Shown: positions 31,482-40,856, numbered from the stretch's first letter. The stretch is DNA of 64,000 bases from an uncultured Gammaproteobacteria bacterium (GCA_903837345.1 CAILUG010000019.1:62001-126000), one strand, 5' to 3'. Numbers and translations: made by a program. Notes: a model not told the origin generated them from the letters alone.

Positions 31482-31499
31482 GCGCCTGCGGCGTTCGAA
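31482..31499 (+). repeat. Dispersed 18-bp intergenic repeat, copy 3
   Basis: GCGCCTGCGGCGTTCGAA, one mismatch from the two copies near 21.6 kb, and again only a few bases after a stop codon. It is followed by GCAGCAACGCC, so GGCGTT can pair with AACGCC. Confidence 0.55.
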
Positions 31500-31560
31500 G
31501 CAGCAACGCCGGAACTGCGCCCATTACTTGCAAGTGACCAATTTCCCGTTTCATGAAATG

Positions 31561-31589
31561 AAAACGCCCCTCGCAAGGGGCGTTTTTTT
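31561..31589 (+). terminator. Rho-independent terminator of the di-haem cytochrome gene
   Basis: Stem AAAACGCCCCT / AGGGGCGTTTT with a CGCA loop and a run of seven T. It lies between convergent cytochrome genes; the A run on the left also makes it partly usable from the minus strand. Confidence 0.9.
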
Positions 31590-31632
31590 GTCTGGAATTT
31601 GTGTGAACTGATGTTCAACACAAAGACGAGGC

Positions 31633-32112
31633 TTATTTCAAACGGAAAAGGTCATGGCAAGCGCCGCATTTCGGGCCAACTGCCTGCACGATTTCCTTGA
31701 CGCCGTCTGCGTTGGGTTTGGCAGCCAGAGTGGCCTGTGCTGCTTTGGCGGCAGCGCCGAGATCGCTGGCCAGTTTGGCCAGATCGGCTTTGTTGTCCCA
31801 GATGGTGTCAGAAGCCATGGTTTTGGTGCCTTTGAAGGCGCGGGTATCTTTGGCAAATACGTCCGGGATCATGGTTGACAGCATTTCAATGCGCTCAAGG
31901 GCTGCTTTGGCAGCTTCAGCATTGAAAGGAGCGCCACGAGCCATGCCACCGATGGTGCCATTGTTGAATGACAACAGTTTGAACACGGCCTGACGAGTGC
32001 CGATGTCAGCAGCAGCCTGCTCTTCCGGAGTCAGTGGTGCAGCAGCCATCGCGCTGAAAGACATGAGGGAGCCGAGCAATACGGCTCCGGTTAAGGCAAT
32101 ACGTTTCATCAT
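31633..32112 (-). CDS. Cytochrome c' (class II c-type cytochrome)
   Basis: A small exported four-helix cytochrome of 159 residues. Signal peptide (KRIALTGAVLLGSLMSFSAMA-AAP) then a helical body and the C-terminal haem site VGPKCGACHDLFRLK, the class II position. Cytochrome c' proteins bind NO or protect against it, or carry electrons; which applies cannot be told. Two adjacent ATG codons (32112 and 32109) follow AGGGGAAA; the first is used. The frame is open further upstream without homology. Confidence 0.88.
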   Translation of the reverse strand: MMKRIALTGAVLLGSLMSFSAMAAAPLTPEEQAAADIGTRQAVFKLLSFNNGTIGGMARGAPFNAEAAKAALERIEMLSTMIPDVFAKDTRAFKGTKTMASDTIWDNKADLAKLASDLGAAAKAAQATLAAKPNADGVKEIVQAVGPKCGACHDLFRLK

Positions 32113-32170
32113 AAAATTTCCCCTGAAAAAGGATCCTGTTGGACGATTCTGGCAGCAACCAGTGCGCCGG

Positions 32171-32199
32171 ATTGTGCCACGTTGTTTGTTTCCTGTCTG
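32171..32199 (-). promoter_or_regulatory. Candidate promoter of the cytochrome c' gene
   Basis: Minus-strand CAGACA (32194-32199), a 17-base spacer and CACAAT (32171-32176). Leader about 50 bases. Confidence 0.42.
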
Positions 32200-32227
32200 C
32201 ATGATTTATGACCTGCCCGGCGTGCAA

Positions 32228-32256
32228 TTGGCGAGGCCTGCGATTACCATTAAGAC
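32228..32256 (+). promoter_or_regulatory. Candidate promoter of xseB-ispA-dxs
   Basis: TTGGCG (32228-32233), a 17-base spacer and TAAGAC (32251-32256), 38 bases before the xseB ATG. Confidence 0.4.
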
Positions 32257-32293
32257 TGTGCAAAAATCGCGAAAGTCGCCGGATTTCATCCCT

Positions 32294-32551
32294 ATGTCCC
32301 GCAAAAACACCAAATTCAATTTTGAAGAGGCGCTCTCCAGTCTGGAGACCCTGGTGGAAGCCATGGAAGCTGGCGATCTGAGCCTGGAAGAGTCCCTGAA
32401 AGCCTTCGAGCAGGGCATCAAACTCACCCGCGAATGCCAGCAGATGCTCGATCAGGCCGAGCAAAAGGTGCAAGTACTGCTTGCCAACACCGAGGTGCCA
32501 CAAGCAGTGCCGTTTGCGGATGAAGAAGACAGTGAAGACCACGAATCCTGA
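32294..32551 (+). CDS. xseB: Exodeoxyribonuclease VII small subunit
   Basis: An 85-residue helical protein that binds the XseA large subunit, which is not in this window. NFEEALSSLETLVEAMEAGD, LSLEESLKAFEQGIKLTREC and QMLDQAEQKVQVLL are the family pattern, and the C-terminal tail is acidic. The longer upstream frame lacks homology. The end overlaps ispA by 32 bases, the common xseB-ispA-dxs arrangement. Confidence 0.95.
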   Translation: MSRKNTKFNFEEALSSLETLVEAMEAGDLSLEESLKAFEQGIKLTRECQQMLDQAEQKVQVLLANTEVPQAVPFADEEDSEDHES

Positions 32552-33446
32552 GGCTGCGCCGGCCTTTGAAGTTTGGCTGGCGAGCCGGCAGCACCAGGTT
32601 CACCAGGCACTGCAACAGATTCTGTCCAACCCTGCGGGTGAGCCGCGCCTTGAAGCTGCCATGCAATATGCGGTGCTCTCCGGCGGTAAACGGCTGCGGC
32701 CCTTGCTGGCCTATGCAGCAGCCGAAGCGGTGGGCGGCGTTGCCGACTCTGCGGATCTGGCAGCCTGCGCAGTGGAATGCATGCATGCCTATTCGCTGAT
32801 TCACGATGATCTGCCTGCGATGGATGATGATGTGCTGCGGCGCGGTTTGCCCACCTGTCATGTCAAATTTGATGAAGCCACTGCCATTCTGGCCGGGGAT
32901 GCGTTGCAGACGCTCGCTTTTGAAATTCTGGCAACTGCCAACCTGCCTGCTGTTGATGAACGTGTACGTCTGAATATGTTGCAGGAACTGGCTCGCGCCA
33001 GTGGACGCCATGGCATGGTGGCCGGGCAGGCCATGGACATGGCGGCCACCGGTTCACAGCTGACCGAAAGCAGTCTCAGCCGCATGCATCAGTTGAAAAC
33101 CGGCGCACTAATCACTGCCAGTGTGATGCTGGGGGCGCTCAGCACCGGGCTCGCCTCCGCCACCCAACTGGCCGCATTGCGACATTTTGCGGAAGCGGCA
33201 GGACTTTCGTTCCAGATCAAGGACGATATTCTCGATGTTGAGGCCAGCACTGCCGTTACCGGCAAGGAACAGGGCAAGGACGCACGCCAGCACAAGGCCA
33301 CCTATACCAGCATGCTGGGTGTGCAAGGTGCCAAGATGCGGCTGGCCCAGGTTGAGGCTGAGGCGCAAGCCGCTTTGCAGGATTTTGGTGCTGGTGCAGA
33401 GCGGCTAAGGCAGTTGGCGCATTACCTGGCCGGGCGCCCGGCCTGA
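32520..33446 (+). CDS. ispA: Farnesyl diphosphate synthase (short-chain prenyltransferase)
   Basis: Condenses IPP with DMAPP and GPP to make farnesyl diphosphate. 308 residues with the first aspartate-rich motif YSLIHDDLPAMDDDVLRRG and the second QIKDDILD; GGKRLRPLL and HQLKTGALI are also typical. The long form of the first motif is that of eubacterial FPP synthases. The start is ambiguous between ATG at 32520 and GTG at 32532. A 16-bp palindrome GGCCGGGCGCCCGGCC spans the last codons (33428-33443) with no T tract. Confidence 0.93.
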   Translation: MKKTVKTTNPEAAPAFEVWLASRQHQVHQALQQILSNPAGEPRLEAAMQYAVLSGGKRLRPLLAYAAAEAVGGVADSADLAACAVECMHAYSLIHDDLPAMDDDVLRRGLPTCHVKFDEATAILAGDALQTLAFEILATANLPAVDERVRLNMLQELARASGRHGMVAGQAMDMAATGSQLTESSLSRMHQLKTGALITASVMLGALSTGLASATQLAALRHFAEAAGLSFQIKDDILDVEASTAVTGKEQGKDARQHKATYTSMLGVQGAKMRLAQVEAEAQAALQDFGAGAERLRQLAHYLAGRPA

Positions 33447-33525
33447 ATTCACGTGCATGCAAGGCAGGCACTGCTGCTAAAATGCCCGGCGCTTTACCCA
33501 TCTGACCCTGGTGTTACAGTTCCTG

Positions 33526-35409
33526 ATGTTTGACGAGATTCAGCTAGAACGCCCCGCGACACCGCTGTTGGACAGTGTGAATTATCCTGTCGATCTGCGT
33601 CAGCTGGATATGGCACAACTGCCGGAACTGGCCCGGCAACTGCGCGAATTCCTGCTGTATGCGGTCGGCAAAACCGGCGGTCATTTCGGAGCCGGTCTGG
33701 GTGTGGTCGAACTTACCGTTGCCTTGCACTATGTATTCAACACCCCGGATGACCGGCTGGTGTGGGATGTGGGGCATCAAAGCTATCCGCACAAGATTCT
33801 GACCGGTCGGCGTGAACGCATGGTCAGTATGCGGCAGGCCGACGGACTGGCACCGTTCAACAGTCGCGCCGAAAGCGACTACGACACGTTCGGTGTGGGC
33901 CATTCCAGCACCTCGATCAGTGCCGCACTCGGCATGGCGCTGGCAGCACAACAACAGAAAATCGATCGCAAGGTGGTCGCGGTGATCGGTGATGGTGCGA
34001 TGACAGCCGGCATGGCGTTTGAAGCACTCAATCATGCCGGTGGCATCGACAACGATCTGTTGGTGATTCTCAACGACAACAACATGTCGATCTCGAACAA
34101 CATCGGCGCACTCTCCAGCTATTTCGCCCGCATGTGGGCCAGCAAGCCCTACAATTTCCTGCGCGCCGGCAGCAAGAAAGTATTGTCGGCGATGCCGCCG
34201 ATGTGGAATGCCGCGCATCGGGCCGAGGAATACATGAAAGGCATGGTGTCGCCGGCCACCATCTTCGAGGAATTGGGTTTTACCTATTTTGGTTTGATAG
34301 ACGGGCACGACATCAAGGGCATGGTCGAGATCCTGCGCGACATCCAGCACCTGAAAGGGCCGCGCCTGCTGCATGTGGTCACCCGCAAGGGCAAGGGCTA
34401 TCGCCCGGCCGAAGAAGATCCGTTCGGCATGCATGCCCTCAACAAGATGGTGGCGCAGGCCGAGCAGTCGAAAACCGGACAGGACAACATTCCCACCTAT
34501 TCATCCGTCTTCGGCGAATGGCTGTGCGAAGCGGCTGCCAGCGATTCCCGTTTGATGGCAATTACGCCGGCGATGGGCGAAGGCTCCGGCATGCGCCTGT
34601 TCGAAGCGAAATTTCCCGAACGTTTCTTCGATGTGGCAATAGCTGAGCAGCATGCGGTGACCTTTGCAGCCGGTCTCGCCTGTGAAGGCCTCAAGCCGGT
34701 GGTGGCGATCTATTCCACGTTCCTGCAACGCGGCTATGACCAGTTGATCCATGACGTGGCACTGCAGAATCTCGACGTATTGTTTGCGATTGATCGTGCC
34801 GGCCTCGTTGGTGAGGATGGCCCGACCCATGCCGGCAGTTTTGATCTCAGTTATCTGCGCTGCATCCCCAACATGGTGGTGATGACACCGAGCGACGAGA
34901 ACGAAGCGCGTCAGCTGCTGACTACCGGCTATCACTATCCGGGGCCGGCGGCAGTGCGCTATCCGCGCGGCAAGGCCACTGGCTGCAAGCTCGATGCCAG
35001 TCTCGCGCAGTTGCCGATTGGCAAGGCCAGGGTAGTGCGACAGGGCAGCAAGGTGGCGATCCTCGCCTTCGGCACCTTGTTGCAGGCAGCCCGGGAAGCA
35101 GCGGCGGCGCTCGATGCCACGCTGGTCGACATGCGTTTCGTGAAGCCGCTGGATGAAGAGTTGTTGCTGCAGCTGGCCGCCAGCGAGCAACTGCTGGTTA
35201 CCGTGGAAGAAAACACCGTCAAGGGTGGGGCCGGTTCGGCAGTCAATGAATTCCTGTTGAACCGGAATCTGGCTGTCAACGTATTGAATCTTGGTTTGCC
35301 GGATGTATTTCTCGGTCATGGCAAACCGCAGGACATGCGTAGCAGCTGTGGGCTCGATGGCAACGGCATCCTCGCCAGCATTCGCGCACGGCTTGCACAG
35401 CAGCAATAA
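33526..35409 (+). CDS. dxs: 1-deoxy-D-xylulose-5-phosphate synthase
   Basis: Thiamine-dependent first step of the MEP isoprenoid pathway. The product is 627 residues: the N-terminal [20 protein letters not shown] and [16 protein letters not shown]; ThDP-binding [18 protein letters not shown]; the transketolase middle domain with [17 protein letters not shown] and [18 protein letters not shown]; and the C-terminal [22 protein letters not shown] at 33511 is in frame; the ATG is preferred by N-terminal fit although neither has a clear ribosome site. Confidence 0.96.
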   Translation: MFDEIQLERPATPLLDSVNYPVDLRQLDMAQLPELARQLREFLLYAVGKTGGHFGAGLGVVELTVALHYVFNTPDDRLVWDVGHQSYPHKILTGRRERMVSMRQADGLAPFNSRAESDYDTFGVGHSSTSISAALGMALAAQQQKIDRKVVAVIGDGAMTAGMAFEALNHAGGIDNDLLVILNDNNMSISNNIGALSSYFARMWASKPYNFLRAGSKKVLSAMPPMWNAAHRAEEYMKGMVSPATIFEELGFTYFGLIDGHDIKGMVEILRDIQHLKGPRLLHVVTRKGKGYRPAEEDPFGMHALNKMVAQAEQSKTGQDNIPTYSSVFGEWLCEAAASDSRLMAITPAMGEGSGMRLFEAKFPERFFDVAIAEQHAVTFAAGLACEGLKPVVAIYSTFLQRGYDQLIHDVALQNLDVLFAIDRAGLVGEDGPTHAGSFDLSYLRCIPNMVVMTPSDENEARQLLTTGYHYPGPAAVRYPRGKATGCKLDASLAQLPIGKARVVRQGSKVAILAFGTLLQAAREAAAALDATLVDMRFVKPLDEELLLQLAASEQLLVTVEENTVKGGAGSAVNEFLLNRNLAVNVLNLGLPDVFLGHGKPQDMRSSCGLDGNGILASIRARLAQQQ

Positions 35410-35452
35410 AGCCCAAGGCTGCTTCAGCCGGTAATTTCACAGGTGCCTGATC

Positions 35453-37255
35453 ATGGCAAGACCGCAAGCGAGTGACATCGCCGGCGTTGAAATGAAATGG
35501 CATGCATTGCGCATGCTGTGGCCCTATGTGCTTGAGTACCGCTATCGCGCGATGCTGGCACTGGGCAGCCTGGCTTTTGCCAAGCTGGCCACCATCAGCC
35601 TGCCGTTCCTGCTCAAATACATCGTCGACGATCTCAACAACCAGTCGCAACTGACCTTGCTGTCGATGCCGTTGCTGCTGATCGTGGTCTATGGTGTGGC
35701 GCGCTTCATGAACGTGATGTTCAACGAAATGCGTGACACCATGTTCGGCCGCGTCACCGAACGCACGATGAGCCGCATCAGCCTGCAGATTTTCGAGCAC
35801 CTGCACGGGCTCGATCTCGATTTCCATCTCAACCGCCGCACCGGCGGACTTTCGCGTGACATCGAGCGTGGTACCAGCGGCATCAGCTTCCTGTTGCGTT
35901 TCATGATCTTCAACATTCTGCCGACCATCTTCGAGTTGCTGGTGGTGATCGGCATATTTCTCGGCAAATACGGCACCGAATATGCCGGTGTCATCTTCGT
36001 GGCGCTGGTGCTGTACGTGTGGTTCTCGGTGGTGGTCACCGAACGACGTACCAAATACGTGCGCGCAATGAACCTGGCCGATTCTGCCACCAGCAATCGT
36101 GCCATCGATTCCCTGCTCAACTACGAGACCGTCAAGTATTTCACCAACGAGCGTTACGAAGCCGAGCTGTACAACCATGAGCTGGTGAACTGGGAGCACG
36201 CTCGCCGCAACAGCCGCATGAGCCTGTTCTTTCTCAACGGCGGCCAGGCACTGATCGTGGCCGCGTCAATGACCGTGATGCTGTGGCTGGCAGCACGCGG
36301 AGTCGCCGCCAAAACCATGACGATGGGCGACTTCGTACTGGTCAACACCTTCATGCTGCAGTTGTTCCTGCCGCTCAATTTTCTCGGCTTTGTCTATCGC
36401 GAGATCAAGGGTGCGCTCGCCAACATCGAGCAGATGTTCACCTTGCTCAATATCAAACCCAAAGTCACCGAGAAGCCCGAGGCGATTGCGATCGATGATC
36501 CGCTGCCGTCAGTGGAATTCAGTCATGTCGGTTTCGGCTATTCCGCTGACCGCAACATCCTGTCGGATGTGAGTTTCGCGATTGCGCCCGGCGAGAAAGT
36601 GGCAGTAGTGGGCGCCAGTGGTTCCGGCAAGTCGACGCTGGTGAAATTGCTGTTCCGTTTCTATGACTGCCAGAGCGGTGCCGTGAAAGTGGACGGCATT
36701 GATGTGCGCGACCTGCAGATCCGCTCGCTGCGCCAGGCCATCGGCATCGTGCCGCAGGATACCGTGCTGTTCAACGACACCATCTTCCGCAACGTCCGCT
36801 ATGGCCGGCCCGATGCCACCGATGAGGAAGTGGCCGAGGCGATAGAACACGCCCAGCTGTCGGCATTCATCGCGCAATTGCCGGAAGGCAGCAACACGCT
36901 GGTGGGCGAACGCGGCCTGAAATTGTCAGGCGGTGAAAAGCAGCGCGTCGCAATTGCACGCACCATCCTCAAGCGCCCGAGCATCCTGGTGTTTGACGAA
37001 GCCACCTCGGCGCTCGACAGCAAAACCGAGCGCGGCATTCTCGATGCGTTGCGCATCGTCGCACGCGGCCATACCAGTCTGGTGATCGCGCACCGTCTCT
37101 CAACCGTGGTGGATGCAGATCGTATCCTGGTGCTTGATCATGGCCGCATCGTCGAGAGCGGCACCCATCAGGTGCTGCTGGCGATGAACGGAATCTATGC
37201 GCACATGTGGCGGATCCAGCAGGAAGAGCGCAACAAGCTGGAAGCGGTGGCGTAG
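35453..37255 (+). CDS. Atm1-type ABC exporter (fused permease and ATPase)
   Basis: A 600-residue homodimeric half-transporter: six membrane helices (about 30-320) and one nucleotide-binding domain with Walker A VVGASGSGKSTLVKLL, Q-loop GIVPQDTVLFNDT, signature LSGGEKQRVAIART and Walker B ILVFDEATSALD. The NYETVKYFTNERYEAELY segment is a hallmark of the Atm1/HMT1/ABCB7 branch, whose members export glutathione-linked metals or sulphur species. It follows dxs by 43 bases. Role here is inferred from family only. Confidence 0.9.
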   Translation: MARPQASDIAGVEMKWHALRMLWPYVLEYRYRAMLALGSLAFAKLATISLPFLLKYIVDDLNNQSQLTLLSMPLLLIVVYGVARFMNVMFNEMRDTMFGRVTERTMSRISLQIFEHLHGLDLDFHLNRRTGGLSRDIERGTSGISFLLRFMIFNILPTIFELLVVIGIFLGKYGTEYAGVIFVALVLYVWFSVVVTERRTKYVRAMNLADSATSNRAIDSLLNYETVKYFTNERYEAELYNHELVNWEHARRNSRMSLFFLNGGQALIVAASMTVMLWLAARGVAAKTMTMGDFVLVNTFMLQLFLPLNFLGFVYREIKGALANIEQMFTLLNIKPKVTEKPEAIAIDDPLPSVEFSHVGFGYSADRNILSDVSFAIAPGEKVAVVGASGSGKSTLVKLLFRFYDCQSGAVKVDGIDVRDLQIRSLRQAIGIVPQDTVLFNDTIFRNVRYGRPDATDEEVAEAIEHAQLSAFIAQLPEGSNTLVGERGLKLSGGEKQRVAIARTILKRPSILVFDEATSALDSKTERGILDALRIVARGHTSLVIAHRLSTVVDADRILVLDHGRIVESGTHQVLLAMNGIYAHMWRIQQEERNKLEAVA

Positions 37256-37407
37256 CCCGGTTGGTCTGTACGGTGTCGAACAGAACACGGGCCGGACAAA
37301 ACAGGATGATAGTCGGCCTGTCAGTCATTAGTTCGATAATCAGCGAGACGGATTGGCAGTTAACGCGAGCATCGCTTGCCCATTAACCTTGGGCTGGATC
37401 GTGACAT

Positions 37408-39084
37408 ATGGCTGATGAAACCCAGGGATGTTGCATGCCTGCACGTGATGCATTGCGGATATCCGAAGCCCGCTACCGGCGTTTATTTGAAACTGCCCGT
37501 GATGGCATCCTGCTGCTCAATGTTGACACTGCACAGATAGAAGACGTCAATCCCTATCTGATTGACCTGCTTGGCTACTCGCATACCGAGTTCCTCGGCA
37601 AGAAACTCTGGGAAGTAGGTGCATTCGCCGACATTGCACAGAGCAAGGAGATGTTCGTGATAATCCAGGAGACGGGTTATCTGCGATACGCAGACCTGCC
37701 GCTCAAAACCAAAGCCGGAGTAAAAGTCCCCGTTGAATTCGTCAGCAATTCCTACGACTGCGAAGGCGTAAAGGTTATTCAATGCAATATCAGGAACATC
37801 ACAGACCGTGTTCGGGCCGAGGCATTGCGCATTTCGCTTGAGGAGCAGCTGAGAGAATCGCAAAAGATGGAGGCCATCGGCATGCTCGCCGGCGGCATTG
37901 CGCACGATTTCAACAATATTATCGCTACCATTCTTGGCAATTCAGACCTGGCTCTGGCAGATACAATCAGCAATCCTTCGGCGCAAAGAAGTATTGACGA
38001 GATTCGCAAGGCGGGACGCCGTGCACGTGATCTGGTGCAGCAAATCCTGTCCTTCAGTCGCAAACAGCCGATGGAACGCAAACTCATGGCATTGAAACCG
38101 GTGGTCGAAGAGTCGGTGCGCCTGATGCGTGCCACGTTTCCGGCGCGCGTGAGAATCAATCTCCATTGTGGTGCCGACGTACCGGATGTCATGGCCGACG
38201 CAACACAAATCCAGCAGGCTCTGCTTAACCTCGCTACCAACTCGATGCAGGCAGCACAAGGCGGTCCGCTGTCAATTGATATTGGCCTGGATACGGCCAT
38301 GCTGGATGTGTCGTTCAGAGACCAGCCCCATGAGTTCCGTGCCATGCACTTGTCGCAGCCTGCGCGCACAGTAAGACTGACGGTGCGCGATGACGGTCCT
38401 GGCATGGATGCGCAGACCCTGGGCCGGATCTTTGAGCCTTTCTTCACGACGAAGCCACTGGGCGAAGGCACTGGCCTGGGCTTGCCGGTGGTGCGCGGCA
38501 TTTTGCAGGCCCACGAAGGTGCTATCACTGTGGCCAGCCAGCCTGGCCAGGGAACCACCTTTACCTTGTACCTGCCGATTGGGACTGTGCAGACGGATGC
38601 GCTGAACACACCCGCCAGCCGCGATAAAGCGATTATGACACCCGTCAGCAGCGTTGGACGCCGGCTGCTCTATATCGATGACGATGAATCGATCGTGTTT
38701 TTGCTCAAGCGTTTGCTGGAGCGACGCGGTTATATTGTCAACGGCTGTGTGGATGCGCGTGCCGCCATCGACCAGCTGCGCGGCGATCCCTACGAATTCG
38801 AGCTGGTTCTCACCGACTACAACATGCCCTATCTGTCCGGGCTGGATGTGGCGCGCGCTGTGCGTGCGATCCGCAAGGATCTGCCTGTCGCCATCGTGTC
38901 AGGATTTATCGACGAACACTTGCTCTCCCAGGCGAAAGTCAGCGGCGTGCGGGAATTGATCGTCAAGACCATCGATTCTGCCGAATTCGTCAACGCAGTC
39001 GACCGGTTGATGAGCAGTATTGGTCCTGCCTCGCTGCCTGTGCTGCCCGAAGCCAGATCATTCACACCAATGGACAAGGCATAA
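37408..39084 (+). CDS. Soluble PAS hybrid histidine kinase with receiver domain
   Basis: A cytoplasmic sensor kinase of 558 residues with no membrane segment. PAS domain (about 17-140, RYRRLFETARDGILLL to IQCNIRNITDRVRAEALR), HisKA with phospho-accepting His in GGIAHDFNNIIATIL, HATPase with NLATNSMQAA, DDGPGMD, FEPFFTTKPLGEGTGLGL, and a C-terminal receiver (LYIDDDESIVFLLK, phosphoacceptor in LVLTDYNMPYLSG). The receiver may be a sink or an intramolecular switch. No response regulator gene is adjacent, so it is an orphan and its output is unknown. Confidence 0.9.
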   Translation: MADETQGCCMPARDALRISEARYRRLFETARDGILLLNVDTAQIEDVNPYLIDLLGYSHTEFLGKKLWEVGAFADIAQSKEMFVIIQETGYLRYADLPLKTKAGVKVPVEFVSNSYDCEGVKVIQCNIRNITDRVRAEALRISLEEQLRESQKMEAIGMLAGGIAHDFNNIIATILGNSDLALADTISNPSAQRSIDEIRKAGRRARDLVQQILSFSRKQPMERKLMALKPVVEESVRLMRATFPARVRINLHCGADVPDVMADATQIQQALLNLATNSMQAAQGGPLSIDIGLDTAMLDVSFRDQPHEFRAMHLSQPARTVRLTVRDDGPGMDAQTLGRIFEPFFTTKPLGEGTGLGLPVVRGILQAHEGAITVASQPGQGTTFTLYLPIGTVQTDALNTPASRDKAIMTPVSSVGRRLLYIDDDESIVFLLKRLLERRGYIVNGCVDARAAIDQLRGDPYEFELVLTDYNMPYLSGLDVARAVRAIRKDLPVAIVSGFIDEHLLSQAKVSGVRELIVKTIDSAEFVNAVDRLMSSIGPASLPVLPEARSFTPMDKA

Positions 39085-39130
39085 CGCTTGTGCGGCTGGC
39101 CTGGCGCGAGCATGGTGCAATTCCGCGCAA

Positions 39131-39157
39131 AAAAATGGCGCCATACTGGCGCCATTT
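39131..39157 (-). terminator. Terminator of the three-gene secreted-protein operon
   Basis: Stem AAATGGCGCCA / TGGCGCCATTT with a TAC loop. The A run on the left becomes a run of seven T on the minus strand, following the stop of the convergent gene by about 16 bases. The plus side has only TTTGATTTG, so termination of the kinase gene is weaker. Confidence 0.82.
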
Positions 39158-39172
39158 GATTTGTTACCGGTA

Positions 39173-39967
39173 TTACAGCCCGTCGGTTTTCTTGAAGAAC
39201 GGCTGGCCCAGATCGTCTTTCATGTCGTTCAGGTACTTGTTGTTTTCCTGGCAGATGTACTCGCTCAGTTCAGCGCCATCGTTCCAGTTGACGTCCCAGG
39301 CTACAGTCCAGGGTTTGCTGTAGGCGCCGGGATCGTCGATCAGGGCTTCGTAGTGCAGCACTTCCTTGAACGGGCGGGTGATCTTTTCCACCGTGTGCAG
39401 CTGGTCGCTGTGGATGTGGCCGTTGAAATCGATCCAGGTTTTCTCATTGTAGCCAACGGTATCAATCACCAGTGTGTCGCCTTCCCAATGACCTGTTGAA
39501 TCGCCGAAATATGTCGGATTCAACGCTGAACCATCAGGATGCTTGCGGCCATCCATGTGGATCTCGCGCCAGACGTGGCCGCCGCCTTCAAAAATAATGA
39601 CGATGCGGTCTTTCAGCTGGATGAATTGGGCCGGGTAGGGTGTGCCCATTGAGCGTGGTCCGCCAGGTGGCAGGCACAGGCCTTCCGGATCGTATTTCAC
39701 GTTATTGGTGCGGTTGTATTCCCACAGTGACTGGGCCCATGGCAGCATCGGCGGCTCGTCGCCTTTTTTGTAACCGGGCATGCGCGGAGCGAAGTCGGTG
39801 ATATAGGGCAGATCCCAGATGCCATTGCCGGCAAAATCGACTTTGCCATCGGCCAGGCGCGGTGTTGCGGTGTGTGGAATCTCTTTTTTGGCCGGTGGTT
39901 GGGCAGCTGCGGCAGAAGCGGCAAATACCGCAACTGCCAGCAAGGTCAGTTGCTTGTTGTTGAGCAT
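39173..39967 (-). CDS. Exported protein of unknown function (264 aa)
   Basis: Signal peptide (LNNKQLTLLAVAVFAASAAAA-QPP) followed by a soluble domain rich in Trp, Asp, His and Gly. Conserved-looking stretches include DFAGNGIWDLPYITDF, GLCLPPGGPRSMGTPYPAQF, GHVWREIHMDGRKHPDGS and GDTLVIDTVGYNEKTWIDF. The pattern recalls proteins often seen beside DUF6152 genes, but I recognise no catalytic motif and assign no activity. Third in a minus-strand operon, 26 bases after the DUF6152 gene. Confidence 0.85.
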   Translation of the reverse strand: MLNNKQLTLLAVAVFAASAAAAQPPAKKEIPHTATPRLADGKVDFAGNGIWDLPYITDFAPRMPGYKKGDEPPMLPWAQSLWEYNRTNNVKYDPEGLCLPPGGPRSMGTPYPAQFIQLKDRIVIIFEGGGHVWREIHMDGRKHPDGSALNPTYFGDSTGHWEGDTLVIDTVGYNEKTWIDFNGHIHSDQLHTVEKITRPFKEVLHYEALIDDPGAYSKPWTVAWDVNWNDGAELSEYICQENNKYLNDMKDDLGQPFFKKTDGL

Positions 39968-39993
39968 GTAGTTCCCCTCAGAACGAATTGCAG

Positions 39994-40434
39994 TTATTTC
40001 TTCGGTGTGCAGCCTTCGACTTTGGCGCTGTCATCTTCCACGAAATCGGTCTGGCTGCTGCCGGCGAACAGGCGTTTGCAAGTGTCGGCAAGGATGACGC
40101 TCTGGGCATTGCCCTTGAAGCTGCCGTCACGGGCCTGGGCACCATTGACGATGACTTCAGTACCGACAGCCAGCGTGTCCTTGGTCCAGCCACGACGCAT
40201 CAGGCCGTTGGGGCTGCCCATTTCAAGCGCCCAGGTTTCCACACCTTTTTTGCCTTGCACTTCCAGGTAGAAATAGGTGTGCGGGTTGGTCCAGTCAACT
40301 TTGGTGACCACGCCGTGCAGGGTGAACTTCTTGTCGCCATCAAACTCGGCAGCGAAAGAATGGTGGGCTAGTGCCTGCAGTGAAGTGGTAAGGCCGATCA
40401 AAAGTGTGGCGATTGCTAAAATTCTGGCTTTCAT
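39994..40434 (-). CDS. DUF6152 exported protein
   Basis: 146 residues: a signal peptide ending LQALA, then HHSFAAEFDGDKKFTLHG, VTKVDWTNPHTYFYLEV and WALEMGSPNGLMRRGWTK, the DUF6152 pattern. The family is small, periplasmic and of unknown function. GGAG lies about eight bases before the ATG. Two cysteines (DTCKRL and VEGCTPKK) lie near the C-terminus and could form a disulphide. Middle gene of the operon. Confidence 0.87.
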   Translation of the reverse strand: MKARILAIATLLIGLTTSLQALAHHSFAAEFDGDKKFTLHGVVTKVDWTNPHTYFYLEVQGKKGVETWALEMGSPNGLMRRGWTKDTLAVGTEVIVNGAQARDGSFKGNAQSVILADTCKRLFAGSSQTDFVEDDSAKVEGCTPKK

Positions 40435-40475
40435 GCGTTTCTCCTCTGATTTACAGGATTATCAATTGAACAAGA

Positions 40476-40856
40476 TCAGTTCAGGGTGAAGTCGAATTTG
40501 CCCTTCTGGCTGCCCTGGGTGTAAGTCCCTGTATATTTGCGGTTGGTCCACGAACCCAGATTGCTGAGGGTGCCGGTCAAGACCAGCTCACCTTCTTTCA
40601 TGGGTGCGTGGATGGTGAGAGTCCATTTGGATGGATCAAGTGTCACACTGCTCATCACAACACCGGTTTTGCCCGGATTCACGTTGCCGCTGAGATCACC
40701 GTTATGGGTATTGATCAACAGGCGAAGATGGGTGGCGGGGCCACTGGCCGGGGTGAGATCGCCCGACCATGATCCCTTGGCGGGATGACCGGTCTGGGCC
40801 ATGAGCGGGGCTGACAGGCCCAGGCAGGCAAGCAACATCAATACACGGACAAACAT
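40476..40856 (-). CDS. Exported small beta-rich protein of unknown function
   Basis: 126 residues with a signal peptide (FVRVLMLLACLGLSAPLMA-QTG) and a short mature domain of about 105 residues rich in Gly, Ser and Thr (KGSWSGDLTPASGPATHLRL, NTHNGDLSGNVNPGKTGV, YTGTYTQGSQKGKFDFTLN), suggesting a beta-sandwich. AGAGGAG precedes the ATG, which is preferred to longer upstream frames. First gene of the minus-strand operon with DUF6152; no family assigned. Confidence 0.75.
   Translation of the reverse strand: MFVRVLMLLACLGLSAPLMAQTGHPAKGSWSGDLTPASGPATHLRLLINTHNGDLSGNVNPGKTGVVMSSVTLDPSKWTLTIHAPMKEGELVLTGTLSNLGSWTNRKYTGTYTQGSQKGKFDFTLN

Noticed and set aside
31561-31589. Shared terminator for both cytochrome genes
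   Set aside because: The minus side has only four T after the stem, so it is called for the plus-strand gene only.
32117-32170. Sigma-54 element TGGCAC... upstream of the cytochrome c' gene
   Set aside because: TGGCAC is present nearby on the minus strand, but the -12 half reads GGCGC with GC out of register, so the spacing fails.
33428-33443. GGCCGGGCGCCCGGCC palindrome as a terminator
   Set aside because: It lies within the last codons of ispA and has no T tract; it is reported only within the ispA entry.
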